Made by a program: the position numbers and the translations under genes
DNA from: Lichenibacterium minor
GTDB taxonomy: Bacteria > Pseudomonadota > Alphaproteobacteria > Rhizobiales > Beijerinckiaceae
DNA: 44,302 nucleotides
Direction of reading: 5' to 3'
Assembly: GCF_004137685.1 (NCBI RefSeq)
Contig: NZ_QYBB01000037.1
Location: forward strand, 1-44,302
In this document: positions 6,584-15,238 of the stretch, in pieces
Numbering within the stretch: position 1 is the stretch's first letter
Layout of the letters: every line of letters begins with the position of its first letter
Notes under the pieces: model-generated
The model's database searches: none
The model's input: only the letters and a program-made list of their open reading frames with translations
What the model was told of the DNA's origin: nothing

Positions 6584-7383
6584 GACAGCGCCAGCGCGAC
6601 GTGGACGCCGTCGGCGATCGCCGGCGCGCCGAGCGCGGCCGCGTCGGCGGCACGATCGGTCCGCACCGTGGCGAGGCCGACCTCGCCGGAACTCGTGCCC
6701 ATGGTGCCGATGGCGGTCTCGCCGACGGTGATCTCCGCGCCCGGCGCCGGCGCGCGGCCGTCGAACCTCACCGGGACGATGCGCTTCCGGGCCGTGCCGC
6801 GATGGTGGACGCGCGACACGACCTCCTGGCCGACGTAGCAGCCCTTGGCGAAGTCGACGCCGCCGAGACGGTCGAGGTTGGCGTCGTGCGGGAACGCGTC
6901 GCCGTAGGCGAAGTCGCGGCCGCCATCCGGCACCCCGAGGGCGATGCGGTGCGCGTCATAGGCGGATGCCGCGTCGGCGTCCGCGGCGGCGCGGGCCCCG
7001 ACGGCGCGCGTGCCGAGGTCGGGGTGGCGCGGGTCGCGCGGGCCGGGGCCGTCCGGCCAGTGCGCCGTGACGCCGAGCTCGGCGCTGCGGTCGACGATGC
7101 GGACGTCGGCGCGCAATCGATACAGCGACAGCTTCCTGGCGAGGTCCCCCGCCTGAGCGGCCGGCACGTCGAGCAGGAACCGGTCCGGCCCTGCCTCGCC
7201 CGTCCCGTCCACGATGAGAAAATCGAAGGTGATCTTGCCTTGCGGGCTGAGGAGCGCGGCGTAGCGCGTTTCGCCCCGGCGGAGCCCCGCCACGTCGCTG
7301 GTGACGAGGCGATGGAGGAGCGCGCGTGCGTCGGGGCCATCGACCTCGACGATGCCCCGCTCGGCGAGAAAGGCCGTCCCCAT
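6580..7383 (-). CDS. ygfZ: YgfZ/GcvT-domain folate-binding protein for Fe-S cluster assembly
   Basis: 267 aa. The family signature KGCYVGQEVVSRVHHRG is present near residue 190; the Cys of K-G-C-Y-x-G-Q-E is essential in YgfZ. The N-terminal half (VDGPDARALLHRLVTSDV, then GETRYAALLSPQGKI) is the GcvT-like folate-binding fold. YgfZ/IBA57 proteins bind tetrahydrofolate and help maintain a subset of [4Fe-4S] enzymes. The ATG at 7383 is the best start; the longer frame upstream has no family similarity. First gene of the ygfZ-HD-phosphatase operon. Confidence 0.88.
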   Translation of the reverse strand: MGTAFLAERGIVEVDGPDARALLHRLVTSDVAGLRRGETRYAALLSPQGKITFDFLIVDGTGEAGPDRFLLDVPAAQAGDLARKLSLYRLRADVRIVDRSAELGVTAHWPDGPGPRDPRHPDLGTRAVGARAAADADAASAYDAHRIALGVPDGGRDFAYGDAFPHDANLDRLGGVDFAKGCYVGQEVVSRVHHRGTARKRIVPVRFDGRAPAPGAEITVGETAIGTMGTSSGEVGLATVRTDRAADAAALGAPAIADGVHVALALS

Positions 7384-7814
7384 GTCAGACTCCGCCGAAA
7401 GCACCGCCGCCGCGGCGACCGATCCTAACGGGACATAAACCCTCACCGCGCCGGCGCAAGATGCCCCGCCGCGCCGTCCACCGTTCAGCGCATGTCGCGC
7501 CCTAGGACCGAGTCTGCGCCGCGGCTCATTTTGCAGGATCGGCAGGAGGCTCGGATCGGCGGGACGCCGCCACGGTCGGGGCACTGCGACGCGCGGACAA
7601 ATCACCTGGGCCCGCAGGTCCGAATCGCGATGGCCGCCCGACGCGTGGTGGCGCTCGCCGACACGAGCCTAGCGGCCGCATGCGGTTTCCGTCACGCCGC
7701 ACGGCACGATCCGACGCCACGCGCCCCCGGATCGGCGACCGGGCTTGTTGGCGACGCATGCCCGACGGATCGAGACGCACCGCCGTCGGCGCATTTCGGC
7801 GCCGGAACCACCCG
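7384..7814. other. No gene recognised (431 bases)
   Basis: This stretch lies between ygfZ (starting leftward at 7383) and yraN (ending at 7815). It should hold the ygfZ promoter. A short inverted repeat, GGCGC-N6-GCGCC (about 7791-7806), lies just past the yraN stop and may act as a weak terminator. Open frames here are antisense-type GC artefacts with no ribosome binding site. Confidence 0.4.
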
Positions 7815-8195
7815 TCAGCCGATCGGCACTTCGAAGGCGTCGGCGACGTGGCGGGGCCAGCGCCGCGGCACGACCAGCACGGCGTCGCCGCGGAACGCGT
7901 GGCCGGACGCCCACGCGTTCCGGGACAGCCACACGGCGGCGGCGCGGGCGATGCGGCGGCGTTTCGGCCCGTCGATGGCGGCGAGCGCGGCTTCGGCGTC
8001 GGCGCGCGCCTTGACCTCGACGAAGGCGATCCGGTCGCCCCGCAACGCCACGATGTCGATCTCGCCGCCCGACACGGTGAAGCTCCGGGCCAGAATGCGA
8101 TAGCCCTTCGCGACCAGCAGCGCGGCCGCGATCCACTCGGCGCGCCGCCCGGCCCGCCCGGCCCGCCGGCGGTCCTCCGCGCCGCGCCGGGTCAC
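7815..8195 (-). CDS. yraN: YraN, UPF0102 endonuclease-like protein
   Basis: 126 aa. The UPF0102 signature is clear: AEWIAAALLVAKGYRILARSF, GEIDIVA with the conserved E and D, and IAFVEVKAR with the E-x-K of a restriction-endonuclease-like fold. The biological role is not established. The start is the GTG at 8195, which overlaps the rsmI stop (GTGA), so the two genes are coupled. The rsmI-yraN order with a divergent lpoA-like gene repeats the yraLMN arrangement of enterobacteria. Confidence 0.88.
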   Translation of the reverse strand: MTRRGAEDRRRAGRAGRRAEWIAAALLVAKGYRILARSFTVSGGEIDIVALRGDRIAFVEVKARADAEAALAAIDGPKRRRIARAAAVWLSRNAWASGHAFRGDAVLVVPRRWPRHVADAFEVPIG

Positions 8196-9139
8196 CGCCC
8201 GTCGCGCCGGGCGGCCACCAGGGCCACGGCGCGGCCGTAGACGTCGCGCCGCGGCAGGCCCGTCTCGCCCGCCACCACGGCGGCGGCGTCCTTCACCGAC
8301 AGGGTGTCGAGCGCCGCGGCGAGGCGGGCGTCGAGCTCGGCGGCGCTCGGCACCGCTCCGGCGGCCGGCCGGTCCACCAGCACCACGCATTCGCCGCGCG
8401 GCGCGCCTTCGGCCGCGTAATGGGCGGCCAGCGCATCCGCGGTGCCCCGGCGAACCTCCTCGAACTTCTTGGTGAGCTCGCGCGCCACCGCGGCCGGCCG
8501 GGGCCCGAGCACGGCGGCGACGTCGGCGAGCGCGTCGGCGAGGCGGCGGGCCGATTCGAAGAACACCAGCGTGCCCGGCACGGCGGCGAGGTCGGCCAGC
8601 CGCGTGCGCCGCGCGCCGGACTTTTCCGGCAGGAAGCCTTCGAAGAAGAAGCGGTCCGTCGGCAGGCCGCCGAGCACCAGCGCGGCCATCACGGCGGACG
8701 GGCCCGGCAGGGCCGTGATGGCCGCCTCGGCCGCGACGGCGTCGAGCACGAGCTTGTAGCCGGGGTCGGACACGAGCGGCGTGCCGGCGTCCGAGATCAG
8801 CGCCAGCGCCTGGCCGGCGGCGAGGCGGGCCAGGACCTGCGGGCGCATCGCCGCGGCGTTGTGCTCATGGTAGGGGATCAGCGGCGCGTCGATCCCGTAA
8901 TGGTTCAACAGCACGCGCGACACCCGCGTGTCCTCGGCCAGAACGGCGTCGGCACCGGCGAGGGTGTGGAGCGCGCGAAGCGTGATGTCGCCGAGGTTGC
9001 CGATGGGCGTGGCGACGACGTGGAGCCCCGGCGCCGAAGCGGCGGCGGGCACGCGCGCGCCGAACGCCGTGAAGCTCCTGTCCCGGCGGCGCTCGCCGCC
9101 GTCCGCCTTCGGGTGATCGTCGCTGCGGTGAGGGTCCAT
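8192..9139 (-). CDS. rsmI: 16S rRNA (cytidine-2'-O-)-methyltransferase RsmI
   Basis: 315 aa, slightly longer than usual because of a polar N-terminal extension of about 38 residues before LHVVATPIGNLGDITLRAL. Tetrapyrrole-methylase fold motifs are visible: TPIGNLGDIT, AEDTR, ISDAGTPLVSDPGY (SAM binding), ALPGPSAVMAAL and FFFEGFLP. RsmI methylates the 2'-OH of C1402 in 16S rRNA. The C-terminal SVKDAAAVVAGETGLPRRDVYGRAV matches the small C-terminal helical domain. It is divergent from the lpoA-like lipoprotein gene across 134 bases. Confidence 0.93.
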   Translation of the reverse strand: MDPHRSDDHPKADGGERRRDRSFTAFGARVPAAASAPGLHVVATPIGNLGDITLRALHTLAGADAVLAEDTRVSRVLLNHYGIDAPLIPYHEHNAAAMRPQVLARLAAGQALALISDAGTPLVSDPGYKLVLDAVAAEAAITALPGPSAVMAALVLGGLPTDRFFFEGFLPEKSGARRTRLADLAAVPGTLVFFESARRLADALADVAAVLGPRPAAVARELTKKFEEVRRGTADALAAHYAAEGAPRGECVVLVDRPAAGAVPSAAELDARLAAALDTLSVKDAAAVVAGETGLPRRDVYGRAVALVAARRDGR

Positions 9140-9273
9140 CGCCCCTGTGTGGCGCGACGGCCGCGCCCTGGCAAGCGCCGGTGGTCTCGGTCGCGGGGAG
9201 GTGTTAGGCTGGCGACTCGACGGAGGCCCCGGCCCGGGCCTTCTCGCGCGGATGCGCTTCGGGGAGACGCGGT

Positions 9274-10506
9274 TTGGTGTCGGCACGATTTTTCGGGACC
9301 TGCGCGCTGGCCCTGGCTTCGGCGTCGCTGCTGTCGGCCTGCGGCCAGTTCGGCGCGGGGACCGACCGCCCGCGCGTCGCGGCGGCTCCGCCGCCGCTGT
9401 CCGCGCCCGTTTCACCCGTCCAGTCGCGCCCGCTCGCCAGCGCGGCGCCGATCGGCGCCATCGGCAGCGGCCCCGTCAAGGTCGCCCTGGTGCTGCCGCT
9501 GACCCAGGCCAACGGCGGCGCTTCGGGCGTCGGCGTGTCGCTGCGCAACGCGGCCGAGCTCGCCTACGCGGACGCCGGGACCAACGACCTCACCATCCTG
9601 GTGAAGGACGACCATTCGACGCCCGACGGCGCGCGCGATGCCGCCCAGGCGGCGGTCGGCGACGGCGCCGAGCTGATCATCGGCCCCGTCTTCGCGCCCG
9701 ACCTGCGCGAAGCCGCCAAGGTCGCCAAGGCGGCCGACAAGCCGGTGATCGGCTTCTCCACCGACACGTCCACGGCCACCAAGGGCGTGTACCTCCTGTC
9801 CTTCCTGATCGAGGGCTACGTCGACCGCGTCGTCGACTACGCGGCCTCGCACGGCAAGAAGAGCCTCGGCGCGCTGGTGCCGGAGTCGGATTACGGCAAC
9901 GTCGCCCTCGCCGAATACCAGCAGGCCGCGGCGAAGCTCGGCCTGCGCGTCGAGGCGATCGAGCGCTACAAGCCCGGCGCGCCGGCCGACGCGGCGGCAC
10001 GGATCGCCGCCGCCCTGCCCCGCATCGACGCGCTGTTCATCCCCGGCACGCCCGACGAGATGCCCGCAGTGGCGGCCGCCCTGACGGCGAACGGCATCGA
10101 TGGGGCCAAGGTGCAGATCCTCGGCACGGGCCTGTGGGTCGACCCCAAGGTGCTGAAGCTGCCGGCGCTCCAAGGGGCCTGGTTCGCCGCGCCCGAGAAC
10201 GCCGGCTTCGCCGGCTTCGCCGGGCGCTACCGCGCGAAATACGGCACCGATCCGTCGCGCATCGCCACCCTGTCCTACGACGCCGTGTCGCTCGCCGCGG
10301 CCTTGGCCCACCAGCCGGCGTCGCCGCACTTCACGCCGGAGCTGCTGACCAGCACATCGGGCTTCAACGGCGCCGACGGCGTGTTCCGCTTCCGCGCGGA
10401 CGGGCCCAACGAGCGCGGCCTGGCGGTGCTGCAGATCTCGGGCGGCGCCACCACGGTGCTGAGCGCGGCCCCGCGCAGCTTCGCCAGCGCCCCGTCGGGG
10501 TTCTGA
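9274..10506 (+). CDS. Penicillin-binding protein activator / LpoA-like periplasmic-binding lipoprotein
   Basis: 410 aa. It has a lipoprotein signal peptide with the lipobox LLSAC (Cys23) and then a low-complexity A/P linker. A type-I periplasmic-binding fold follows: VKVALVLPLTQANG, SLRNAAELAYADAG, DGAELIIGPVFAPDLREAAKVAK, then GALVPESDYGNVALAEYQQ. This is the LpoA / YraM family, also close to branched-chain amino acid binding proteins. In gammaproteobacteria LpoA activates PBP1A; that role here is inferred from fold and gene context. The start is the TTG at 9274 or the GTG at 9277; GGGGAG lies 7-10 bases upstream. Confidence 0.8.
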   Translation: MVSARFFGTCALALASASLLSACGQFGAGTDRPRVAAAPPPLSAPVSPVQSRPLASAAPIGAIGSGPVKVALVLPLTQANGGASGVGVSLRNAAELAYADAGTNDLTILVKDDHSTPDGARDAAQAAVGDGAELIIGPVFAPDLREAAKVAKAADKPVIGFSTDTSTATKGVYLLSFLIEGYVDRVVDYAASHGKKSLGALVPESDYGNVALAEYQQAAAKLGLRVEAIERYKPGAPADAAARIAAALPRIDALFIPGTPDEMPAVAAALTANGIDGAKVQILGTGLWVDPKVLKLPALQGAWFAAPENAGFAGFAGRYRAKYGTDPSRIATLSYDAVSLAAALAHQPASPHFTPELLTSTSGFNGADGVFRFRADGPNERGLAVLQISGGATTVLSAAPRSFASAPSGF

Positions 10507-10532
10507 CGCGCCGCGATAACAGCGAGGCGGAC

Positions 10533-11423
10533 ATGCGGATCATCGAAGGCTTCGCGCCGTTCGACGGCTTCGAAACCTGGTACCGCGTCACGGGCGACCT
10601 TCGGGGTCCGCGGGCACCCGTGGTGGTGGTCCATGGCGGCCCGGGCTGCACCCACGACTACGTCGACAGCTTCAAGGACCTCGCCGACGACGGCCGGGCG
10701 GTCGTGCATTACGACCAGCTCGGCAACGGCCGCTCGACCCACCTGCCCGACCGCGGCGCGGATTTCTGGACGGTCGCGCTGTTCCTGGCCGAGCTCGACA
10801 ACCTCTTGGCGCATCTCGGCATCGGGGAGCGCTACCACCTGGTGGGGCAGTCCTGGGGCGGGATGCTGGGCGCCGAGCACGCGGTACGGCGACCGTCGGG
10901 GCTGTGCGCGCTGGTGATCGCGGATTCACCCGCCTCCATGGCGCTGTGGGTGGCGGAAGCGAACCGTCTCCGGCTCGCGCTTCCCCCGGACACCCAGGAC
11001 GCCCTGCTCCGCCACGAGGTCGCCGGCACGACGGCGCATCCCGAATACGAGGCCGCCACCCAGGCGTTCTACCGTCGGCACGTGTGCCGCCTCGACCCGT
11101 GGCCCCCGGAGGTGACCCGCACCTTCGACGCGATGGCGTCCGACCCCACGGTCTACGGCACGATGAACGGTCCCAACGAGTTCCACGTCATCGGCACGCT
11201 GCGCGACTGGACGGTGGTGGACAGGCTCCACGCCGTCCTGGCACCGACCTTGCTGATCTCCGGGCGCCACGACGAAGCCACGCCGGCGACGATCCAGCCC
11301 TTTGCAGACCGCATCCCCGACGTGAGATGGACGGTGTTCCCCGACTCCTCCCACATGCCCCACGTCGAGGAGCGCCGCGCCTGCATGGAAGTCGTCGGCA
11401 CGTTTTTGCGGCAACGCGATTGA
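10533..11423 (+). CDS. Alpha/beta hydrolase, proline iminopeptidase type
   Basis: 296 aa. VVVVHGGPGCTHDY carries the HGGPG oxyanion-hole motif of proline iminopeptidases. GQSWGGMLG is the nucleophile elbow with the catalytic Ser; LISGRHDEATP gives the acid Asp and FPDSSHMPHVEE the catalytic His. The family removes N-terminal proline or similar residues from short peptides in the cytoplasm. It lies 26 bases after the lpoA-like gene and 59 bases before a peptide-type ABC importer on the same strand, so it may process imported peptides. Substrate range not known. Confidence 0.85.
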   Translation: MRIIEGFAPFDGFETWYRVTGDLRGPRAPVVVVHGGPGCTHDYVDSFKDLADDGRAVVHYDQLGNGRSTHLPDRGADFWTVALFLAELDNLLAHLGIGERYHLVGQSWGGMLGAEHAVRRPSGLCALVIADSPASMALWVAEANRLRLALPPDTQDALLRHEVAGTTAHPEYEAATQAFYRRHVCRLDPWPPEVTRTFDAMASDPTVYGTMNGPNEFHVIGTLRDWTVVDRLHAVLAPTLLISGRHDEATPATIQPFADRIPDVRWTVFPDSSHMPHVEERRACMEVVGTFLRQRD

Positions 11424-11482
11424 TATTTGGGCAGCGACGCGATCAACACTCGCTTACAAGCCGCCGCGACCGAGGGACCACC

Positions 11483-13156
11483 ATGCGTTTGAGGACATTG
11501 CTGACCACGAGCGCCCTGGCGCTGGGCTTCGCCGCCTCGGCGGTGCAGGCGGCGCCCGACCGGGCCGAGCTGATGAAGCAGCATCGCGGCGGCACGCTGA
11601 AGCTGAACGCCCACGGCTCGGCCGGCACGATCGATCCGCAGATCAACTACGAAGCCGAGTTCTGGCAGCTCCTCTACACCACAAACGACGGACTGGTGAC
11701 CTTCAAGAAAGTCGAGGGCAAGGACTCGAACGACGTCGTGCCCGACCTCGCCGAGGCCATCCCGAGCCCGCAGGACGGGGGCAAGACCTACGTCTTCAAG
11801 CTGCGCCCCGGCGTCAAGTTCTCGACCGGCAAGGACGTGATGCCGTCCGACGTCGTCGCCTCGCTCCAGCGCGTCTTCAAGGTGTCGAGCCCCACGGCGG
11901 GCTCCTTCTTCAACGGCATAGTCGGCGCCGACGACTGCCTCAAGACGCCGGCGACCTGCACGCTGAAGGACGGCGTGATCGGGGACGACAAGGCGGGCAC
12001 CGTCACGGTCCACCTGACGGAACCGGACGCCGACTTCTTCTACAAGATGTCCGCCGTGCATGCCTCCATCCTGCCCGCCGACACGCCGGCGAAGGACCTC
12101 GGGACGACGCCGGCCGCCGCGACCGGCCCCTACATGATTGAGAGCTACAACCCCGACCGCGGGATGAAGATCGTCCGCAATCCCTACTTCAAGCAGTTCA
12201 GCGCCGACGCGCAGCCGGACGGCTACGTCGACGGCATCGAGTACAACTTCGGGCTGGACGACCAGGCCGGCGTCACCGCCGTGGCCAACGGCCAGGCCGA
12301 CTGGACCTTCGACGACGTCCCGACCGATCGCTTGAACGAGCTCGGCACCAAATACCCCAAGCAGGTGCACGTCCACACGCTGCTGGCCTACTATTACGTG
12401 CCGATGAACGTGAACCTCGCGCCGTTCAACAATGTCAAGGCGCGACAGGCGGTGGCCTATGCGGTGGACCGCAAGGCGCTGGTGGGCCTGTTCGGCGGGC
12501 CGAACCTCGCGAGCCCGCTGTGCCAGCAGCTGCCGGCCGGCATGGCGGGGCACGAGGACTATTGCCCCTTCACGCAGAAGCCGGGCGCGAAGTGGACGGC
12601 GCCCGACATGGCGAAGGCCAAGCAGTTGATCGAGGAATCCGGCACCAAGGGCGCCAAGATCACGCTGATCGGCGACGACAAGGCGATCCCCAAGTCCATC
12701 GCCACCTACATGCAGAGCCTCCTGCGCGAGCTCGGCTACGACGTCGACCTGAGGGTGGTGTCCCACAACATCCAGTTCACCTACATCCAGAACACCAACA
12801 ACAAGGTGCAGATCTCGGTGTCGGACTGGTACCAGGACTATCCCGCGCCGTCCGACTTCCTCGGCGTGCTGTTCTCCTGCGCGTCGTTCCACGAGGGATC
12901 CGACTCCTCGATCAACATCTCGGGCTTCTGCGACAAGAAGATCGACGACGACATGAAGAAGGCGGCCGCGACCGCGGTGACGGACCGCGCGGCCGCCGAC
13001 AAGATGTGGGCGCAGGTGGACCGGGAAGTGACCGACGCCGCGCCCGCCGCGGCGCTGTTCCAGCCGAAAAGGGTGGATTTCGTCGCGTCCCGCGTCGGCA
13101 ATTTCACCTACTCCGACCAGATCCACTTCCTGTTCTCGCAGGCCTGGGTGCAGTGA
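11483..13156 (+). CDS. ABC transporter substrate-binding protein, peptide/nickel (SBP family 5)
   Basis: 557 aa with a signal peptide (MRLRTLLTTSALALGFAASA, cleavage after VQA near residue 23). Family-5 features follow: GTLKLNAHGSAGTIDPQ, LAEAIPSPQDGGKTYVFKLR-GVKFS-G, SDVVASLQRVF, NPYFKQF, ARQAVAYAVDRKALV and, near the end, a typical closing segment before the C-terminal WVQ. It delivers a peptide-like ligand in the periplasm to the two permeases encoded next. First gene of the five-gene transporter operon. The ATG at 11483 has a GAGGGA ribosome binding site. Confidence 0.92.
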   Translation: MRLRTLLTTSALALGFAASAVQAAPDRAELMKQHRGGTLKLNAHGSAGTIDPQINYEAEFWQLLYTTNDGLVTFKKVEGKDSNDVVPDLAEAIPSPQDGGKTYVFKLRPGVKFSTGKDVMPSDVVASLQRVFKVSSPTAGSFFNGIVGADDCLKTPATCTLKDGVIGDDKAGTVTVHLTEPDADFFYKMSAVHASILPADTPAKDLGTTPAAATGPYMIESYNPDRGMKIVRNPYFKQFSADAQPDGYVDGIEYNFGLDDQAGVTAVANGQADWTFDDVPTDRLNELGTKYPKQVHVHTLLAYYYVPMNVNLAPFNNVKARQAVAYAVDRKALVGLFGGPNLASPLCQQLPAGMAGHEDYCPFTQKPGAKWTAPDMAKAKQLIEESGTKGAKITLIGDDKAIPKSIATYMQSLLRELGYDVDLRVVSHNIQFTYIQNTNNKVQISVSDWYQDYPAPSDFLGVLFSCASFHEGSDSSINISGFCDKKIDDDMKKAAATAVTDRAAADKMWAQVDREVTDAAPAAALFQPKRVDFVASRVGNFTYSDQIHFLFSQAWVQ

Positions 13157-13166
13157 GGCCGGTCGC

Positions 13167-14264
13167 TTGACGCTGGCCTCCCCCGGCGCGGCATCCCAGG
13201 ATGCCGCGTCGCAGGTCGCAGGATCGGAGCGCCCGGACACGCCCGGCGCCGGCCGGGAGCCCGGGGCGCGGGCGACGAGCCGTGGGCCCTGGGTCACGGC
13301 GCTCCGCAAGCTGCTCCAGGACCGGGCAGCGGTGGCGTCGCTGGCGGCCCTAGTGCTCATCGTGCTGTGCACGCTGGCGGCGCCCCTCTACGCCACCCGC
13401 GTGTCGGAAACCGACCCCTTCACCTCCAACCTCAGCGGTTCCGTCGTGGTCGACGGCGAAACCGTGGACGTGATCCAGGCCGACACCGGCGGGCTCGGGC
13501 TCGGCACGACGCCCATCGGGCCGACCTGGACCGGCCACTACTTCATGGGCGCCGACGGCCAGGGGCGCGACGTGATGGCTCGCCTGCTCTACGGCGGCCA
13601 GAACTCGCTCGTCATCGCGGGCGGCGCGACGGTCATCACGCTGGTGGCCGCCGCGGTGGTGGGCATCGTGGCGGGCTTCTTCGGCGGGATCGTCGATGCC
13701 GTTCTGTCGCGGCTGCTCGACGTGCTCTGGGCCTTCCCGGTCTACCTGCTCGCCATCTCGCTCTCGATCGTCACCATCGGGCGCGGGCTCGTGCTGGGCC
13801 CCGTCACCATCAGCTCGTCGAGCCTGCTGCTGCCGATCGTCATCATCGGGATCATCTACGTGCCCTACGTGGCACGGCCCATCCGGGGCCAGGTGCTGCA
13901 GCTGAAGCGGAGCGAATTCGTGCTGGCCGCCACGGGGCTCGGCGTGCCGCGGCACCGCATCCTGGTCACCGACATCCTGCCCAACGTCGCCACGACGCTG
14001 ATCGTGTTCGCGCCCCTGATGATGGCGCTGAACATGATCACCGAATCCGCCCTGTCGTTCCTGTCGATCGGGGTGCAGTCCCCCGCGGCCTCCTGGGGCA
14101 CCATCATCGAGGACGGGCAGGGGCTGCTCTACACGCGCCCGTGGGTGGCGATCGCCCCGGGCATCGCGATCGTGCTCACCGTGCTGGCGTTGAACGTCCT
14201 GGGCGACGGGGTGCGCGACGCGCTCGACCCCAAGGCCAAGCTGCGCGTGAGGAAGGGCCGATGA
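13167..14264 (+). CDS. Peptide-type ABC permease, DppC/OppC class
   Basis: 365 aa when started at the TTG at 13167, preceded by GAGG 8 bases upstream. A polar N-terminal tail of about 45 residues comes before the first membrane helix (VASLAALVLIVLCTLAAPLYA). GADGQGRDVMARLLYGGQNSL and the EAA loop ATGLGVPRHRILVTDILPNV are the class signatures. It contains an extra periplasmic stretch of about 50 residues (VSETDPFTSNLSGSVVVDG...) between helix 1 and the conserved domain. It overlaps the next gene by 4 bases (ATGA). The C-type permease precedes the B-type here, the reverse of the usual dppBC order. Confidence 0.9.
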   Translation: MTLASPGAASQDAASQVAGSERPDTPGAGREPGARATSRGPWVTALRKLLQDRAAVASLAALVLIVLCTLAAPLYATRVSETDPFTSNLSGSVVVDGETVDVIQADTGGLGLGTTPIGPTWTGHYFMGADGQGRDVMARLLYGGQNSLVIAGGATVITLVAAAVVGIVAGFFGGIVDAVLSRLLDVLWAFPVYLLAISLSIVTIGRGLVLGPVTISSSSLLLPIVIIGIIYVPYVARPIRGQVLQLKRSEFVLAATGLGVPRHRILVTDILPNVATTLIVFAPLMMALNMITESALSFLSIGVQSPAASWGTIIEDGQGLLYTRPWVAIAPGIAIVLTVLALNVLGDGVRDALDPKAKLRVRKGR

Positions 14265-15238
14265 TCCGCGTCGTGCTGGCCCGGCTGGGCCAGATGGCCT
14301 TCGTGATGGCGGGGATCTCGATCCTGGTCTTCCTGATCTTCTTCGCCACGCCCGGCACGGATCCCGCTGCCCGCATCGCGGGGCGGAACGCCGCGCCGGA
14401 GGTGCTGGCCGCGGTGCGGCACGATTTCGGCTTCGATCAGCCGCTCGCCGTCCAATACGTCCTGCTGATGAAGCGCCTCTTCGTCACCGGCGACCTCACC
14501 TCCTTCGTCAACCGCGGACAGAAGGTCGTGCCCTCGATCCTCCAGGCCGTGCCGGTGACGATGTCGCTCGTGGTCGGTGCGGCGCTGGTCTGGGTCGTCG
14601 CTTCCGTCGCGGTGGGCACGCTCGCCTGCGTGTGGCGCGGCACGGTCGTCGACAAGGCGCTGATGATCCTCGGGCTCATCGGCATCTCCATGCCGGTGTT
14701 CTGGGTCGGCGAGGTGGCGAACCTCATCACCCAGAGCCGCTACCACGACACCTGGCTCTTCTCCTGGGTGCCGGGGCTCGGCTACGTGCCGCTGACCCAG
14801 GACCCGGTCGGATGGTTCAAGGCCCTCGTCATCCCCTGGGTGGCCCTGGCGATCCTGTTCGTCGGGCTCTACGGGCGCGTGCTGCGGGCGAGCCTCGTCG
14901 AGGCCTACGGCGAGGACTTCATCCGCACCGCGCGAGCGAAGGGCCTCGGCGAAGGGCGCATCCTGTTCCGGCACGCCCTGCGCACCTCGATGGTCACCTT
15001 CGTGTCGATGTTCGGGCTCGACTTCGGCCTGCTGGTCGGCGGCGGCGCCCTGCTGACGGAGGTCGTCTTCGGGCTGCAGGGGGTCGGCTACCTCACCTAC
15101 AACGCGCTGCAGAACCTCGACCTGCCCGTCATCATGGCGACGGTGATGTACGCGTCCTTCTTCGTCGTCGCGTCCAACGCCGCCGTGGACCTGATCTACG
15201 CGGCGCTCGACCCGCGCGTGAGGCTCGCCCGTGCCTGA
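14261..15238 (+). CDS. Peptide-type ABC permease, DppB/OppB class
   Basis: 325 aa. The N-terminal helix MAFVMAGISILVFLIFFATPGTDP and the EAA loop TARAKGLGEGRILFRHALR are typical of DppB permeases, as is the closing segment GGALLTEVVFGLQGVGYLTYNAL. Six membrane helices can be read. It forms the transmembrane channel with the DppC-type subunit. It overlaps both neighbours (4 bases with the gene before, 8 with the ATPase gene after), which marks a tightly coupled operon. Confidence 0.91.
   Translation: MIRVVLARLGQMAFVMAGISILVFLIFFATPGTDPAARIAGRNAAPEVLAAVRHDFGFDQPLAVQYVLLMKRLFVTGDLTSFVNRGQKVVPSILQAVPVTMSLVVGAALVWVVASVAVGTLACVWRGTVVDKALMILGLIGISMPVFWVGEVANLITQSRYHDTWLFSWVPGLGYVPLTQDPVGWFKALVIPWVALAILFVGLYGRVLRASLVEAYGEDFIRTARAKGLGEGRILFRHALRTSMVTFVSMFGLDFGLLVGGGALLTEVVFGLQGVGYLTYNALQNLDLPVIMATVMYASFFVVASNAAVDLIYAALDPRVRLARA

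Noticed and set aside
9147..11423. A 758-codon open frame running through the lpoA-like and hydrolase genes
   Set aside because: Only its last 296 codons (from 10533) have family similarity; the upstream part is arginine/glycine-rich out-of-frame translation of the lpoA-like gene.
11153..13372. 739-codon minus-strand open frame opposite the peptide-binding protein
   Set aside because: Typical GC-skew shadow frame; the plus-strand gene has complete family-5 motifs and a signal peptide.
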